This document shows positions 1-7,603 of a stretch of DNA of 64,000 nucleotides, in pieces; the first letter of the stretch is position 1, and each line of letters opens with the position of its first letter. The stretch is taken from contig JADHPT010000010.1 in NCBI GenBank assembly GCA_016778305.1, forward strand, positions 1 through 64,000. The letters are read 5' to 3'. The notes under the pieces were generated by a model. The model saw only the letters and a list, made by a program, of their open reading frames with translations, was not told where the DNA came from and did not search any database. The stretch comes from Candidatus Poseidonia sp. (GTDB lineage Archaea > Thermoplasmatota > Poseidoniia > Poseidoniales > Poseidoniaceae). Made by a program: the position numbers and the translations under genes.

Positions 1-19
1 CGGAGAAGACGAGTAAAGG

Positions 20-94
20 TGGCGCCCACTCCGGGAATTGAACCCGGGTCGCAGGAATGACAATCCTGCATGATAACCTCTACACCAAGCGGGC
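20..94 (-). tRNA. tRNA-Asp (anticodon GTC)
   Basis: The reverse strand folds as a full cloverleaf. The acceptor stem pairs bases 88-94 with 24-30, the discriminator is G (complement of 23), and the CCA tail is encoded at 20-22. The anticodon arm has a five-base stem closing the loop TTGTCAT, so the anticodon is GTC (Asp). The T-arm contains the usual GGTTCAATTCC. No intron is present. It is transcribed leftward, away from the next gene. Confidence 0.95.
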
Positions 95-160
95 AGTTTC
101 AGTCCTTCGGGGACGCAACCGCTATTTAAGCCGCGCCATGTGGGTGAAATGGGTGCCACC

Positions 161-1564
161 ATGGCGAAACCAAAAACATCAGCTGAAATTGCACGTGAAG
201 AGGCAGAAAATGCACAGCTCGATAACATGCTTGGAGGCGCTTTTGGAGATATCGAAGTTCTAGAAAAGCCAACCGTAGAGGCCGAAGAAGTTCTAGAAAC
301 CGCAGAAGAAGCGCCCACTCCAGCAGATCCCATCGTCGAAGAAACAACGAAAGAACGTTCCCCAAAACCACCGTCTGGTCTACCGTCTGGTCCACCTTCA
401 GGACCTCCGTCCGGTCCACCTTCAGGACCTCCGTCCGGTCCACCTTCAGGACCTCCGTCCGGTCCGCCTTCAGGACCTCCGTCCGGTCCGCCTTCAGGAC
501 CTCCGTCCGGTCCGCCTTCAGGACCTCCGTCCGGTCCGCCAGAATCCGACATTTCCGAAGAAGTGACTGAAGAAGCCCCAAAGGACGACGATCCTACGCC
601 CATAGTTGAACCACCACCTGCGGTGGAAGAACTCGAGCCTTCCACCCCTGAAGCATTGGTAGAAGCAGAACCCTCTCCCCCTGTTGAGGTCGAACCAGCT
701 CCTGAACCAGTTCTCGAACCAACCTCTGAGTCGGAGCCAGTACCCCAAATCCCCGATGAGCCCGAGATCCCTTCACAGTCAGAGTCGGAAGACAGCTCTA
801 CCGACGGGCAACCATCAGGAATGGAACTCCTCGCTCAAAAGGAAGCGGAATTAGAACGCTTGCACATGGAAAACGCACGATTACGACAATCTGTTGTCGG
901 GGCGACAGAAGTTATTGAGCAAATGGAAGAGCCTCCAATGCCTCCAATGGTGGAAGAACATATCGTCGTCCCTCCCTATGTCGTTGGTGATTTTGTTCGA
1001 ATTGGCCGTCAATTGGACCGAGAGCATCTTGTCCGTGCTACCATGGGCAGTGTCGCCATGGTCCATCCTGAACAACCAGGCATCATTATTTCAAGCCGAC
1101 ACATGACTCCCCTCCCACGAATGAATGAACGCAGTCTGTGTGCAGGTCATTTCGGAGCAGCCTCTCCTCGCGGCGCACCCTCGGACTGGCACGTCCTCGA
1201 AGTCGTCCTTGCTTCGGTTGCCATGGTCACTGGTGGCCCTGCCGCAGCGATTCACATGCACGGCGTTCATACGACAGCAGCGAGTTGTGAAAAGGACCTC
1301 ATCGTCGTGACTCCGATTGATGAAATGGGCAAACAGCACATTGGAAAAATTATCATCGTCGACCCCGACATTGAACAACCCGAAGAGTACCTCCGGCACG
1401 TCGCTGAAGCACTCCAGCAGGGCGGTATGCGTTGCGTTGTTGTCCGTGGCAATGGCGCCTATGCGGTTGGAGCAGATTTCGATCAGGCTTGGGCCAACGC
1501 TGCCATGCTCGAACACAGCATGCATATCCACCTCTTAGCGCGTCAGGCAGATTTGAAAATTTGA
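161..1564 (+). CDS. Class II aldolase/adducin-like protein with proline-rich repeat N-terminus
   Basis: About 467 aa. The N-terminal 30 residues are charged. An acidic, Pro-rich region follows, with PPSG repeats at residues 78-125 and then long Glu/Pro stretches to about residue 215. A short coiled coil (about 222-255) comes next. The last 200 residues resemble the class II aldolase/adducin fold: the core contains IHMHGVHTT, and the end has VVVRGNGAYAVG followed by a helix like the family's final AELLEH segment. The usual metal-binding His-x-His is only partly recognisable, so enzyme activity is uncertain. I chose ATG 161; in-frame GTG 140 and ATG 149 are alternatives. The disordered N-terminus suggests a scaffold or anchoring role, but this is inference. 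Confidence 0.6.
   Translation: MAKPKTSAEIAREEAENAQLDNMLGGAFGDIEVLEKPTVEAEEVLETAEEAPTPADPIVEETTKERSPKPPSGLPSGPPSGPPSGPPSGPPSGPPSGPPSGPPSGPPSGPPSGPPSGPPSGPPSGPPESDISEEVTEEAPKDDDPTPIVEPPPAVEELEPSTPEALVEAEPSPPVEVEPAPEPVLEPTSESEPVPQIPDEPEIPSQSESEDSSTDGQPSGMELLAQKEAELERLHMENARLRQSVVGATEVIEQMEEPPMPPMVEEHIVVPPYVVGDFVRIGRQLDREHLVRATMGSVAMVHPEQPGIIISSRHMTPLPRMNERSLCAGHFGAASPRGAPSDWHVLEVVLASVAMVTGGPAAAIHMHGVHTTAASCEKDLIVVTPIDEMGKQHIGKIIIVDPDIEQPEEYLRHVAEALQQGGMRCVVVRGNGAYAVGADFDQAWANAAMLEHSMHIHLLARQADLKI
392..535 (+). repeat. Six tandem 24-bp units inside a coding region
   Basis: Six back-to-back 24-base units encode PPSGPPSG. The first three units begin ccacct and the last three ccgcct, a synonymous A-to-G change shared by a block of units. 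This suggests expansion by unit or block duplication. Shorter degenerate 12-base versions precede it from about 371. The length is a multiple of three, so copy-number change would keep the reading frame. Confidence 0.95.
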
Positions 1565-1710
1565 TTCTTTATATCTGCTCGCACCCTTCTCACTTTACCA
1601 AGGTGAGTGAGCCAATGCGGATGAACAACCCCCTCTTGAATCCAGTGGATTTGCAGACGATTGGATTGTTTATATGCCCTGAGCGCATAAGCCTTGCAGA
1701 AGTGAGTAAC

Positions 1711-2145
1711 ATGGAAAACAAAACGATGTTTAACGTAGAAGTAGCAGACCAATCTGGACATTCAATTGTCTTGATGAACCAAGAAGAAATTGCCAATAAG
1801 GCAGCCAGCGACAACAGCGCTTGGGTCTTCGTGAACGACCAACTTGTCAGCGCAGCTGATATTGCCGACATGGACCTCGAAGAGGGCAGCCGAATCCGCA
1901 TGATGCCAGGACTCGTTGGCGGCAACGACGCCCCGACCTTTGTCGTGCAAACCGCAGACAGCACCGGTCACAGCGAAGCGGTCATGACGCAAGCAGAAAT
2001 TGCCACCAAGGCAGCCAGCGACAACAGCGCTTGGGTCTTCGTGAACGACCAACTTGTCAGCGCAGCTGATATTGCCGACATGGACCTCGAAGAGGGCAGC
2101 CGAATCCGCATGATGCCAGGACTCGTTGGCGGCCAGTATTGCTAA
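1711..2145 (+). CDS. Tandem ubiquitin-like / ThiS-MoaD-like beta-grasp protein (two repeats)
   Basis: 144 aa made of two 70-residue repeats (about 2-71 and 72-141). Each has a short beta-grasp-like pattern: VEVADQSGH-type start, a helix (EIA.KAASDNS), WVFVNDQLVS, then DLEEGSRIRMMPGLVGG. The end of each repeat resembles the C-terminus of ThiS/MoaD/SAMP proteins and of ubiquitin, with Gly-Gly at 70-71 and 140-141. Only QYC follows the last Gly-Gly, like the short tail of ubiquitin precursors. I chose ATG 1711; a TATA-like gtttatatg sits at about 1668. The stop overlaps the next ATG (taatg). No E1-like, JAB or ThiF gene is in the window. Family membership is inferred from pattern, not proven. 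Confidence 0.6.
   Translation: MENKTMFNVEVADQSGHSIVLMNQEEIANKAASDNSAWVFVNDQLVSAADIADMDLEEGSRIRMMPGLVGGNDAPTFVVQTADSTGHSEAVMTQAEIATKAASDNSAWVFVNDQLVSAADIADMDLEEGSRIRMMPGLVGGQYC
1798..2133 (+). repeat. 126-base exact direct repeat (1798-1923 and 2008-2133)
   Basis: The two copies, spaced 210 bases apart, are identical over 126 bases, including all third codon positions. The first third of each 210-base unit (before gaaattgcca) is clearly diverged. This sharp boundary is what gene conversion or a recent partial replacement would leave. Confidence 0.95.
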
Positions 2146-2357
2146 TGCCACCCACGCCTTCGCATTGGACCCCTCAAGAAGAGGACGCGTTCATTACCAA
2201 TCTCGAGGCGGGTTACGTGCCTCAGGAATTAACGAAGGTCCACGAACGTACGGCGGACGAACTCACAATGAAGATCATCGATCTCTTTTCGAAAGGAGAA
2301 GTTGTCGTACTTTCAGCAGCGACCTTCGATGCCTTGTTGCGACGTTCTTCACAATGA
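2145..2357 (+). CDS. Small SANT/Myb-like helical protein
   Basis: 70 aa. ATG 2145 overlaps the stop of the preceding beta-grasp gene, so the two are probably translationally coupled. The N-terminal half reads WTPQEEDAFITNLEAGYVP then ELTKVHERTADEL, the spacing of a SANT/Myb-like or other helix-turn-helix unit (WTxEED...). The C-terminal part is hydrophobic (GEVVVLSAATFDALL). A TTG at 2139 is the other possible start. The family is not firmly recognised; DNA or protein binding is inference. Confidence 0.55.
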   Translation: MPPTPSHWTPQEEDAFITNLEAGYVPQELTKVHERTADELTMKIIDLFSKGEVVVLSAATFDALLRRSSQ

Positions 2358-2404
2358 ACAGGTTCAAAACGGGATGCACGGTCGCGAGGCACGGAGAGAT
2401 ACAT

Positions 2405-2554
2405 ATGGTTGAACTCGTTGATTACAAATGCGCTAACTGCGGCAGCCTTGAATCATTTCACCGTGAGCGAAACGGAATCAGCTGCAAGGGATGCGGATCA
2501 CGCATCTTCATGAAACTCCGTCGACACGGTACCAAGCGCCTCAACGCCGAGTGA
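2405..2554 (+). CDS. rpo12: DNA-directed RNA polymerase subunit Rpo12 (RpoP)
   Basis: 49 aa, the usual size of this zinc-ribbon subunit of archaeal RNA polymerase (eukaryotic Rpb12 homologue). The sequence has CANC at residues 9-12 and CKGC at 27-30, followed by GSRIFMKLRR and a basic KRLNAE end, close to the family pattern CGSRILxKxRP...K. I chose ATG 2405, with ggagag about 7 bases upstream. An in-frame ATG at 2354 overlaps the previous stop and would add 17 residues not typical of the family. Confidence 0.88.
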   Translation: MVELVDYKCANCGSLESFHRERNGISCKGCGSRIFMKLRRHGTKRLNAE

Positions 2555-2605
2555 TGATTCCATCACTTCGCAGAGTTCAAAGACCATGGTCTGTACTCAC
2601 TTGAT

Positions 2606-3751
2606 ATGACGATGTGGCTTGAGAAGCACAAGCCACTTTTGTTTGATGACTTGGTGACTTCTCCATCTGTGATTGCAGCCCTTCGTCAACTCTCGCTTCA
2701 ATCCAACCCACCCCATCTGCTCCTCTCGGGGCCAACCGGGTGTGGTAAAACCGCTGCCTATCAACTCGTTTGCCGTCAAGTACTCGGCCCTTCATGGCGA
2801 GCGACAACACATGTGCTACAGGCGCGTGACTTGGCTAAAACTGCCGGCGCGATGTCGAAATTCGAAGCCTTCCTTCGTCCAGAAGGAAGCGGTTCAGACG
2901 ACACGCTTGCTGGACGCACCAGTCTTGATGCCTTTGATCACAACATCAGTTCATCCGCTGACGATTCGCCTCCACCTGCCGGGGAGGAATCATCGAGCGG
3001 AGATGCTGGTAATTTCATTCCCGTGTCGAGAATCATCGTAATTGAGGACGCCGATTATCTCGGTCATGCACGCCAATCTTATCTCCGCAGAATGATGGAA
3101 GAAAGCAGCCGTAGTGCACGCTTTATTTTCACAACACACACCCCTTCCCGTATGATTGAAGCCATGAGGAGTCGAACGCAGCACATCCGCATGCCCACTC
3201 TTACACGGCTGATGATCGAACAACGATTGGAATTCATTCTCGAACGAGAAGGACAAGCCGCTACCCTCGGTATCGTGGGCGATGTCGCACACGTTGCGAA
3301 TGGTAATCTTAGAAAGGCGGTTTTTATGCTCCAACTGCTCGCCCAACGCAACCTCCTCAACGATCGACGCAATGTCCAGACGCTCATGTCCAACAGCAGC
3401 CTGCGAGAGGTCCAACTGGTCTTGGAGGAGGCTTTACGTGGGCGCGTACATGATTGGAAATGGGAGCGCCAAGGCGAGAAGAGCAGTCGCGTTCTCAAAG
3501 GAGCGATGGGGGCTCTTGACCAATTGATGACAACGCATGACTTGGATGCTCGAGGCGTCTTGGACCGAATGCACCAATTCCTCACGGCAGGACGTTCTCA
3601 CTACGGCGATGAACTCCTCGCCTCATTGTTGAATGCCCTCTCAACGTGCGATACCGCCCTTCAACGCTCCGCCCAGCAACGAATTCAATTGGAAGAATTA
3701 TTTCATCAAATTGCTGAAATCGGAGCAGCATCAAACGCTCGCCAATCGTAA
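2606..3751 (+). CDS. RFC-small-subunit-like AAA+ clamp-loader ATPase
   Basis: 381 aa. The start WLEKHKPLLFDDLV matches the WxEKYRP motif of replication factor C. Walker A is GPTGCGKT at about residues 43-50. An acidic, Ser/Pro-rich insertion (about 95-135) separates it from Walker B IIVIEDADYL. Sensor 1 lies in FIFTTHTPSRMIEAMRSRTQ, and the lid and C-terminal helical collar follow. The Walker B ends EDAD rather than the usual DEAD, and the typical SRC motif appears as SRT. It probably loads or unloads a sliding clamp as a divergent RfcS paralogue; whether this is the main RFC subunit cannot be judged here. Confidence 0.75.
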   Translation: MTMWLEKHKPLLFDDLVTSPSVIAALRQLSLQSNPPHLLLSGPTGCGKTAAYQLVCRQVLGPSWRATTHVLQARDLAKTAGAMSKFEAFLRPEGSGSDDTLAGRTSLDAFDHNISSSADDSPPPAGEESSSGDAGNFIPVSRIIVIEDADYLGHARQSYLRRMMEESSRSARFIFTTHTPSRMIEAMRSRTQHIRMPTLTRLMIEQRLEFILEREGQAATLGIVGDVAHVANGNLRKAVFMLQLLAQRNLLNDRRNVQTLMSNSSLREVQLVLEEALRGRVHDWKWERQGEKSSRVLKGAMGALDQLMTTHDLDARGVLDRMHQFLTAGRSHYGDELLASLLNALSTCDTALQRSAQQRIQLEELFHQIAEIGAASNARQS

Positions 3752-3783
3752 GCATCTTCACCAAGAGGCGAGCAGGCACCATT

Positions 3784-3860
3784 GGGCGTGTAGCACAGCT
3801 GGATAATGCACCGGCCTCCTAAGCCGGAGATCGCGGGTTCGAATCCTGCCGCGCCCGCCA
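3784..3860 (+). tRNA. tRNA-Arg (anticodon CCT)
   Basis: Full cloverleaf. Acceptor GGGCGTG (3784-3790) pairs with CGCGCCC (3850-3856), the discriminator is G, and CCA is encoded at 3858-3860. The anticodon stem CCGGC/GCCGG closes the loop CTCCTAA, giving anticodon CCT (Arg, AGG codons). The T-arm has GGTTCGAATCC. No intron is present. It lies between the clamp-loader gene and a membrane-protein gene on the same strand. Confidence 0.96.
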
Positions 3861-3913
3861 ATTTCTGGATAAGAGCCATATTGAAGGGCGCTCACGCACA
3901 AACGGGGCAAGCC

Positions 3914-5428
3914 ATGAGTTCGGAAGATGAAGTCGACGCTCTGAGTGCCTTACCCGATCCCTACGGGCACGGCTTTGCTCGTACTGAAGACCCGATTGAA
4001 CGTACGACTGAAAAATGGCTGCAACAAGAGCGCCTCCGCCTTCGTTTCGGAACCCTCGCAAGACATCCTATGTTGTTGGGTCTGCGCTTGTGTTTTGGTG
4101 GTATTGTTGCCGTAACCGCCCTCATTTCGGTATTGTTGCCCGATTACGCTCCACCAAACCCAGGATATGTTCTCCTGTTCGGAGGGTTGCCCTTCCTGCT
4201 CGCAACCGTGCCCGCCCTGATGGCTGGTGAAGCGATGTGGCAGTCCATCCAAGCGCGCATCTCTTTGAGAGAAATCGATGGGGAGTCAACCGCCGGTAAA
4301 CTATCCCTCCGCTCCCAGCCCGGCATGGACCGCATCCTCGAAGGCCTCACCGATGTACGCCGTCACAATTCGGTGAACACTCTTCTAGCCCTCAGTTCTG
4401 TTTCTCTGCTCGCACTTGGTACCATCATCACCGAGGAATCGATTGTATGGAGTCTGTCATTTCTGGTTTCAATGACGTTGGGTTTGGCCCATACCTTTCA
4501 CGCCTACTTCACCTATGATTCAGTACGCCAACAAGGCGATTTAATGCCCTGCTTGGTTCACCATGCACCAACACATCACCCCACACAATTGGGGTCCATT
4601 CTCGGCGAACTCATTGTCCTTCACCTTGACCCAGACTTGTATTTGGATTGGCTCGCTTGGTTGAACGATTTCCGAAACAGTATTCTTCCAGGTTACGATA
4701 AAGATCAGTCCTGGGAGCGAGTTCTGTACATTTTACACCTACACGCCAAGGGCGACTTGAGCGATTCAATCGCACACGGTGAATTAAGCGAATTTATTCG
4801 ACCTGATGCGATGGAAGACGTCCTCTTAGATCCTGAAGCGAAATTCAATTGGCGCTCCCTCCAACGGCTTCTCGCCCACGCGCGAGTGTGGCAACCGAGT
4901 GCATTCCGCCTCCTTGAACGTCTTCAATTGGATTTGCTTTCCGGTTCACCGATGATGATTCGTGAGCCATGGCGAATGGATGTGGCTCTTGACCCGCAAT
5001 GTGACGAGGGGACAGGACATCTTTTCATTGCCCTCAACAATCAGACCTTTGAGCAAACCATCGCCCGAATCGAGGTTGTTTGCCCGGGCGGCGAACCCTT
5101 CGCCCGAGATCATCGCTTTGAACTCAAAGCCTGCCCTCCTCCTCGACAAGCCGTGGAGCTTTACTCCGCAGGAGAAGACGACGCCCTTGATTGGGTCCCT
5201 CGATACTTGCAACAAGGTGTTGTCCTGTGGCTTGGCGTGGCATGGCCCGAAAAAGAACAAGGTGATCGATACGTGCAAGTTATTCTCCGTGACGAGGAAG
5301 GCGTTGTCATCGAATCTCGCGTTCTAAGGACGACCGTCACACGACGAAATAGCAGTCACTATCGAAAGAAGAACAAGCGATTGGAAGGAGCAAGAAAGTG
5401 GGCAGTTCGCCCCCTTCCTGAATTCTGA
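3914..5428 (+). CDS. Membrane protein of unknown function
   Basis: 504 aa. Two hydrophobic hairpins give about four transmembrane segments (about residues 54-76, 87-108, 160-180 and 185-205). The rest is a long, soluble, likely cytoplasmic region that includes a beta-rich C-terminal domain ending in a very basic tail (HYRKKNKRLEGARKW). The upstream in-frame start at 3806 lies inside tRNA-Arg, so ATG 3914 is preferred. I do not recognise a family. A conserved aromatic/His pattern around residues 185-225 (AHTFHAYFTYDS) may face the membrane. Confidence 0.75.
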   Translation: MSSEDEVDALSALPDPYGHGFARTEDPIERTTEKWLQQERLRLRFGTLARHPMLLGLRLCFGGIVAVTALISVLLPDYAPPNPGYVLLFGGLPFLLATVPALMAGEAMWQSIQARISLREIDGESTAGKLSLRSQPGMDRILEGLTDVRRHNSVNTLLALSSVSLLALGTIITEESIVWSLSFLVSMTLGLAHTFHAYFTYDSVRQQGDLMPCLVHHAPTHHPTQLGSILGELIVLHLDPDLYLDWLAWLNDFRNSILPGYDKDQSWERVLYILHLHAKGDLSDSIAHGELSEFIRPDAMEDVLLDPEAKFNWRSLQRLLAHARVWQPSAFRLLERLQLDLLSGSPMMIREPWRMDVALDPQCDEGTGHLFIALNNQTFEQTIARIEVVCPGGEPFARDHRFELKACPPPRQAVELYSAGEDDALDWVPRYLQQGVVLWLGVAWPEKEQGDRYVQVILRDEEGVVIESRVLRTTVTRRNSSHYRKKNKRLEGARKWAVRPLPEF

Positions 5429-5527
5429 GAACCTCCGCGAAGCCAAACAATTCACCCTGAGCCTGAGGCGGCTCAAGCGCGCACCTTATGTCAGTCCGCC
5501 ACTTCGCCAGCCTTGAGGGGATTCAAG

Positions 5528-7147
5528 ATGGAAGCATGGGATGTTATTGTTCTCGGAGATGGCCCTGCTGCCATGAATGCTGCAGCCGAAGCCGCACGCG
5601 ATGGAGCAAGCACCTTGATGATTTCATCCACAGCCCTCGGCCAACCCGGTATGGCACCTCTCGAAGGCCTGTCGGCCTCACTTCAAGAAACAAATAACCG
5701 CAGCCATCGTGAGGACACCATTCGAACCGGCGCCTTCCTCAACGACCAGGATGTTGTTGCGCAAACAACGGCCAATGCAAACCGCCATGTTGATCTTCTC
5801 GAGCGCCGGGGCATTAACTTCCGCAGGGACTCTCAAGGCATCCCTATGGTCCGAAAAGCCATCGGACACGCCCAACCTCGTACGGTCGATGCTGGAAGCG
5901 CAACATCCCGTCAAATCCAACAAATCGGTGAAGAGCAATGCATGCGTCACGGCGTCATCCGCCGCGGCGATCACGTCCCCCTCACCCTGGTTCACTCTGA
6001 CCAATCCGTTGACGGACTTGTGGCCTTGGATATGATGAATGGCCGTGTTGTTGGCTTACAATGCAAAGCCCTCATCATTGCAGACGAAGGCTTTGAAGGT
6101 GCTTTTTCCTCAGGCGTCGTTGGACTGGGCATGGACATGGCGTTCCGCGCTGGAATCGCCTTGCGAGACATGGAATTCATGACTCACCATCCACTGACAA
6201 TCAAGGGCACCAATCTCTTTTTGCCCACGGGTCTTCTCAACGACGGTGCGAAGTTGCACGAAGGCTCAGGCGCTGCAATTGAAGTAGCCGACCTCAGCCC
6301 AACAGAGATGGCTCAAGCCATTCAATCAGCGGTGCAACCCGTGCTTGACGCACGTAATATGGGCGAATCCGCAACGTGGTGGTCTTCCTTGTTCCGCTTG
6401 GTACAGCAACGAACGGGCATTGATATGAATCGCCAAACTGTCCCGTTGGATTCGGTCGTAGGCCACACTATTGGCGGCCTACCAGTTGACGGGCACGGAC
6501 GATGTGTTATCGGCGCATGGTCGCGCTGGTTCACCAGCCTCTACGCCGCAGGCGATGCTGCTTGCACCGGCCTTCACGGAGCGGCAACACTCCCTGGAAA
6601 CCGTCTTCTCGACGCGCTCGAATCTGGTTCAAATGCAGGCAAGCATGCCGCAGGTTGGGTGACCGGCCGCAACTTTAGCACTCCAGATTCCATCCAAACG
6701 GCGGTAGAGGAGGCCGAAGCCGACCTTTCTGCAATGATGGGAGACAGTGAAGACACCCACGTTGTTCGCTGCGGTACCGTGATGGCTTCTGTACAATCAG
6801 CCCTCGCATCAACCCCCACTTTCTCCGCATCATCGATGGCCTCGCTACTGAATAAACTTGAGACAGCGAGCCATTCTGCTGAATCACTGCACTTGGATCA
6901 GCGATCCTTGATTGCCAACACGAATCTCCTCGAAGTCCTGCGAACCCAAGCCGCAGTGCGCCTCCTCACCGCTTCGGTACAGAGCGGTCTTGCCCGTGAA
7001 GAATCTCGTGGTTCCTTCACGCGAGAAGATTTCCCAGAGACCAGCGAAGATTTCCTCCACCATATCACCGTCGATCACGAAGGAGTCACTGGCACCCTTG
7101 CCATCAAGAAAGGAGCAGGCGGCCATTGGGTTCTCGCTCCACAATGA
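5528..7147 (+). CDS. SdhA/FrdA/NadB-family FAD-dependent oxidoreductase
   Basis: 539 aa. The N-terminal dinucleotide fold is DVIVLGDGPAAMNAAAEAA (GxGxxA). Near the end of the FAD domain is the family signature GHTIGGLPVD...LYAAGDAACTGLHGAATLPGN, matching succinate dehydrogenase/fumarate reductase flavoproteins and L-aspartate oxidase. The HPT..G..L..EG segment is only weakly kept (HHPLTIKG...LNDGAKLHEG), so the substrate is uncertain. No iron-sulfur or membrane-anchor subunit is adjacent, which argues against respiratory complex II. ATG 5528 has gagggg 7 bases upstream; TTG 5513 is less likely. Confidence 0.75.
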   Translation: MEAWDVIVLGDGPAAMNAAAEAARDGASTLMISSTALGQPGMAPLEGLSASLQETNNRSHREDTIRTGAFLNDQDVVAQTTANANRHVDLLERRGINFRRDSQGIPMVRKAIGHAQPRTVDAGSATSRQIQQIGEEQCMRHGVIRRGDHVPLTLVHSDQSVDGLVALDMMNGRVVGLQCKALIIADEGFEGAFSSGVVGLGMDMAFRAGIALRDMEFMTHHPLTIKGTNLFLPTGLLNDGAKLHEGSGAAIEVADLSPTEMAQAIQSAVQPVLDARNMGESATWWSSLFRLVQQRTGIDMNRQTVPLDSVVGHTIGGLPVDGHGRCVIGAWSRWFTSLYAAGDAACTGLHGAATLPGNRLLDALESGSNAGKHAAGWVTGRNFSTPDSIQTAVEEAEADLSAMMGDSEDTHVVRCGTVMASVQSALASTPTFSASSMASLLNKLETASHSAESLHLDQRSLIANTNLLEVLRTQAAVRLLTASVQSGLAREESRGSFTREDFPETSEDFLHHITVDHEGVTGTLAIKKGAGGHWVLAPQ

Positions 7148-7177
7148 AGAAAGGCGTGAACGGCTTCGAAGTCAATC

Positions 7178-7603
7178 ATGGGGACCTTATTCGAAAGCAT
7201 CCTTTCGGGCCATATCCCCTCCCATTGTGTAGCCCAAGGCGAATCATGGTACGCCTTTTTGGATATTTTTCCACGTAGAGAAGGGCATACGCTCGTCATT
7301 CCAAAAAGGGCAGTTCAACGCCTTGCCGAACTTAACTCGGAAGAATTAACCGGCTTGATGGAAGGCGTCACTGCAGTTCAACAACGTCTCGGGACTCATT
7401 TTTCTACGACCGACTTCACAGTCTGTCTCCACGACGGCCCTCTTGCAGGGCAAGAAGTTCCTCACGTCCACGTTCACGTTATCCCTCGCACTCAAGGGGA
7501 CGGCGGTGGTACCTTGATGTCGATGTGGCCCGACAGCATCAACGCCGAGCCCGACCACGAATCCCTGGCTTCGCTGGCAGCATCATTACAGGTCGTGAAT
7601 TAA
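7178..7603 (+). CDS. HIT-family nucleotide hydrolase/transferase
   Basis: 141 aa, normal for the histidine-triad family. The catalytic triad motif is HVHVHVIPR (about residues 97-105), preceded by the family's FLDIFPRREGHTLVIPK and the NxG-like LHDGPLAGQ. Members hydrolyse adenylated or dinucleotide phosphates. It starts 30 bases after the flavoprotein gene, and its stop overlaps the acyltransferase ATG (taatg), so the three are probably co-transcribed. Confidence 0.92.
   Translation: MGTLFESILSGHIPSHCVAQGESWYAFLDIFPRREGHTLVIPKRAVQRLAELNSEELTGLMEGVTAVQQRLGTHFSTTDFTVCLHDGPLAGQEVPHVHVHVIPRTQGDGGGTLMSMWPDSINAEPDHESLASLAASLQVVN

Noticed and set aside
392-535. CRISPR array
   Set aside because: The units are contiguous 24-bp tandem repeats with no spacers, lie in frame inside a gene and encode PPSG repeats.
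3806-3913. N-terminal extension of the membrane protein from 3806
   Set aside because: It would start inside tRNA-Arg; ATG 3914 after the tRNA is the sensible start.
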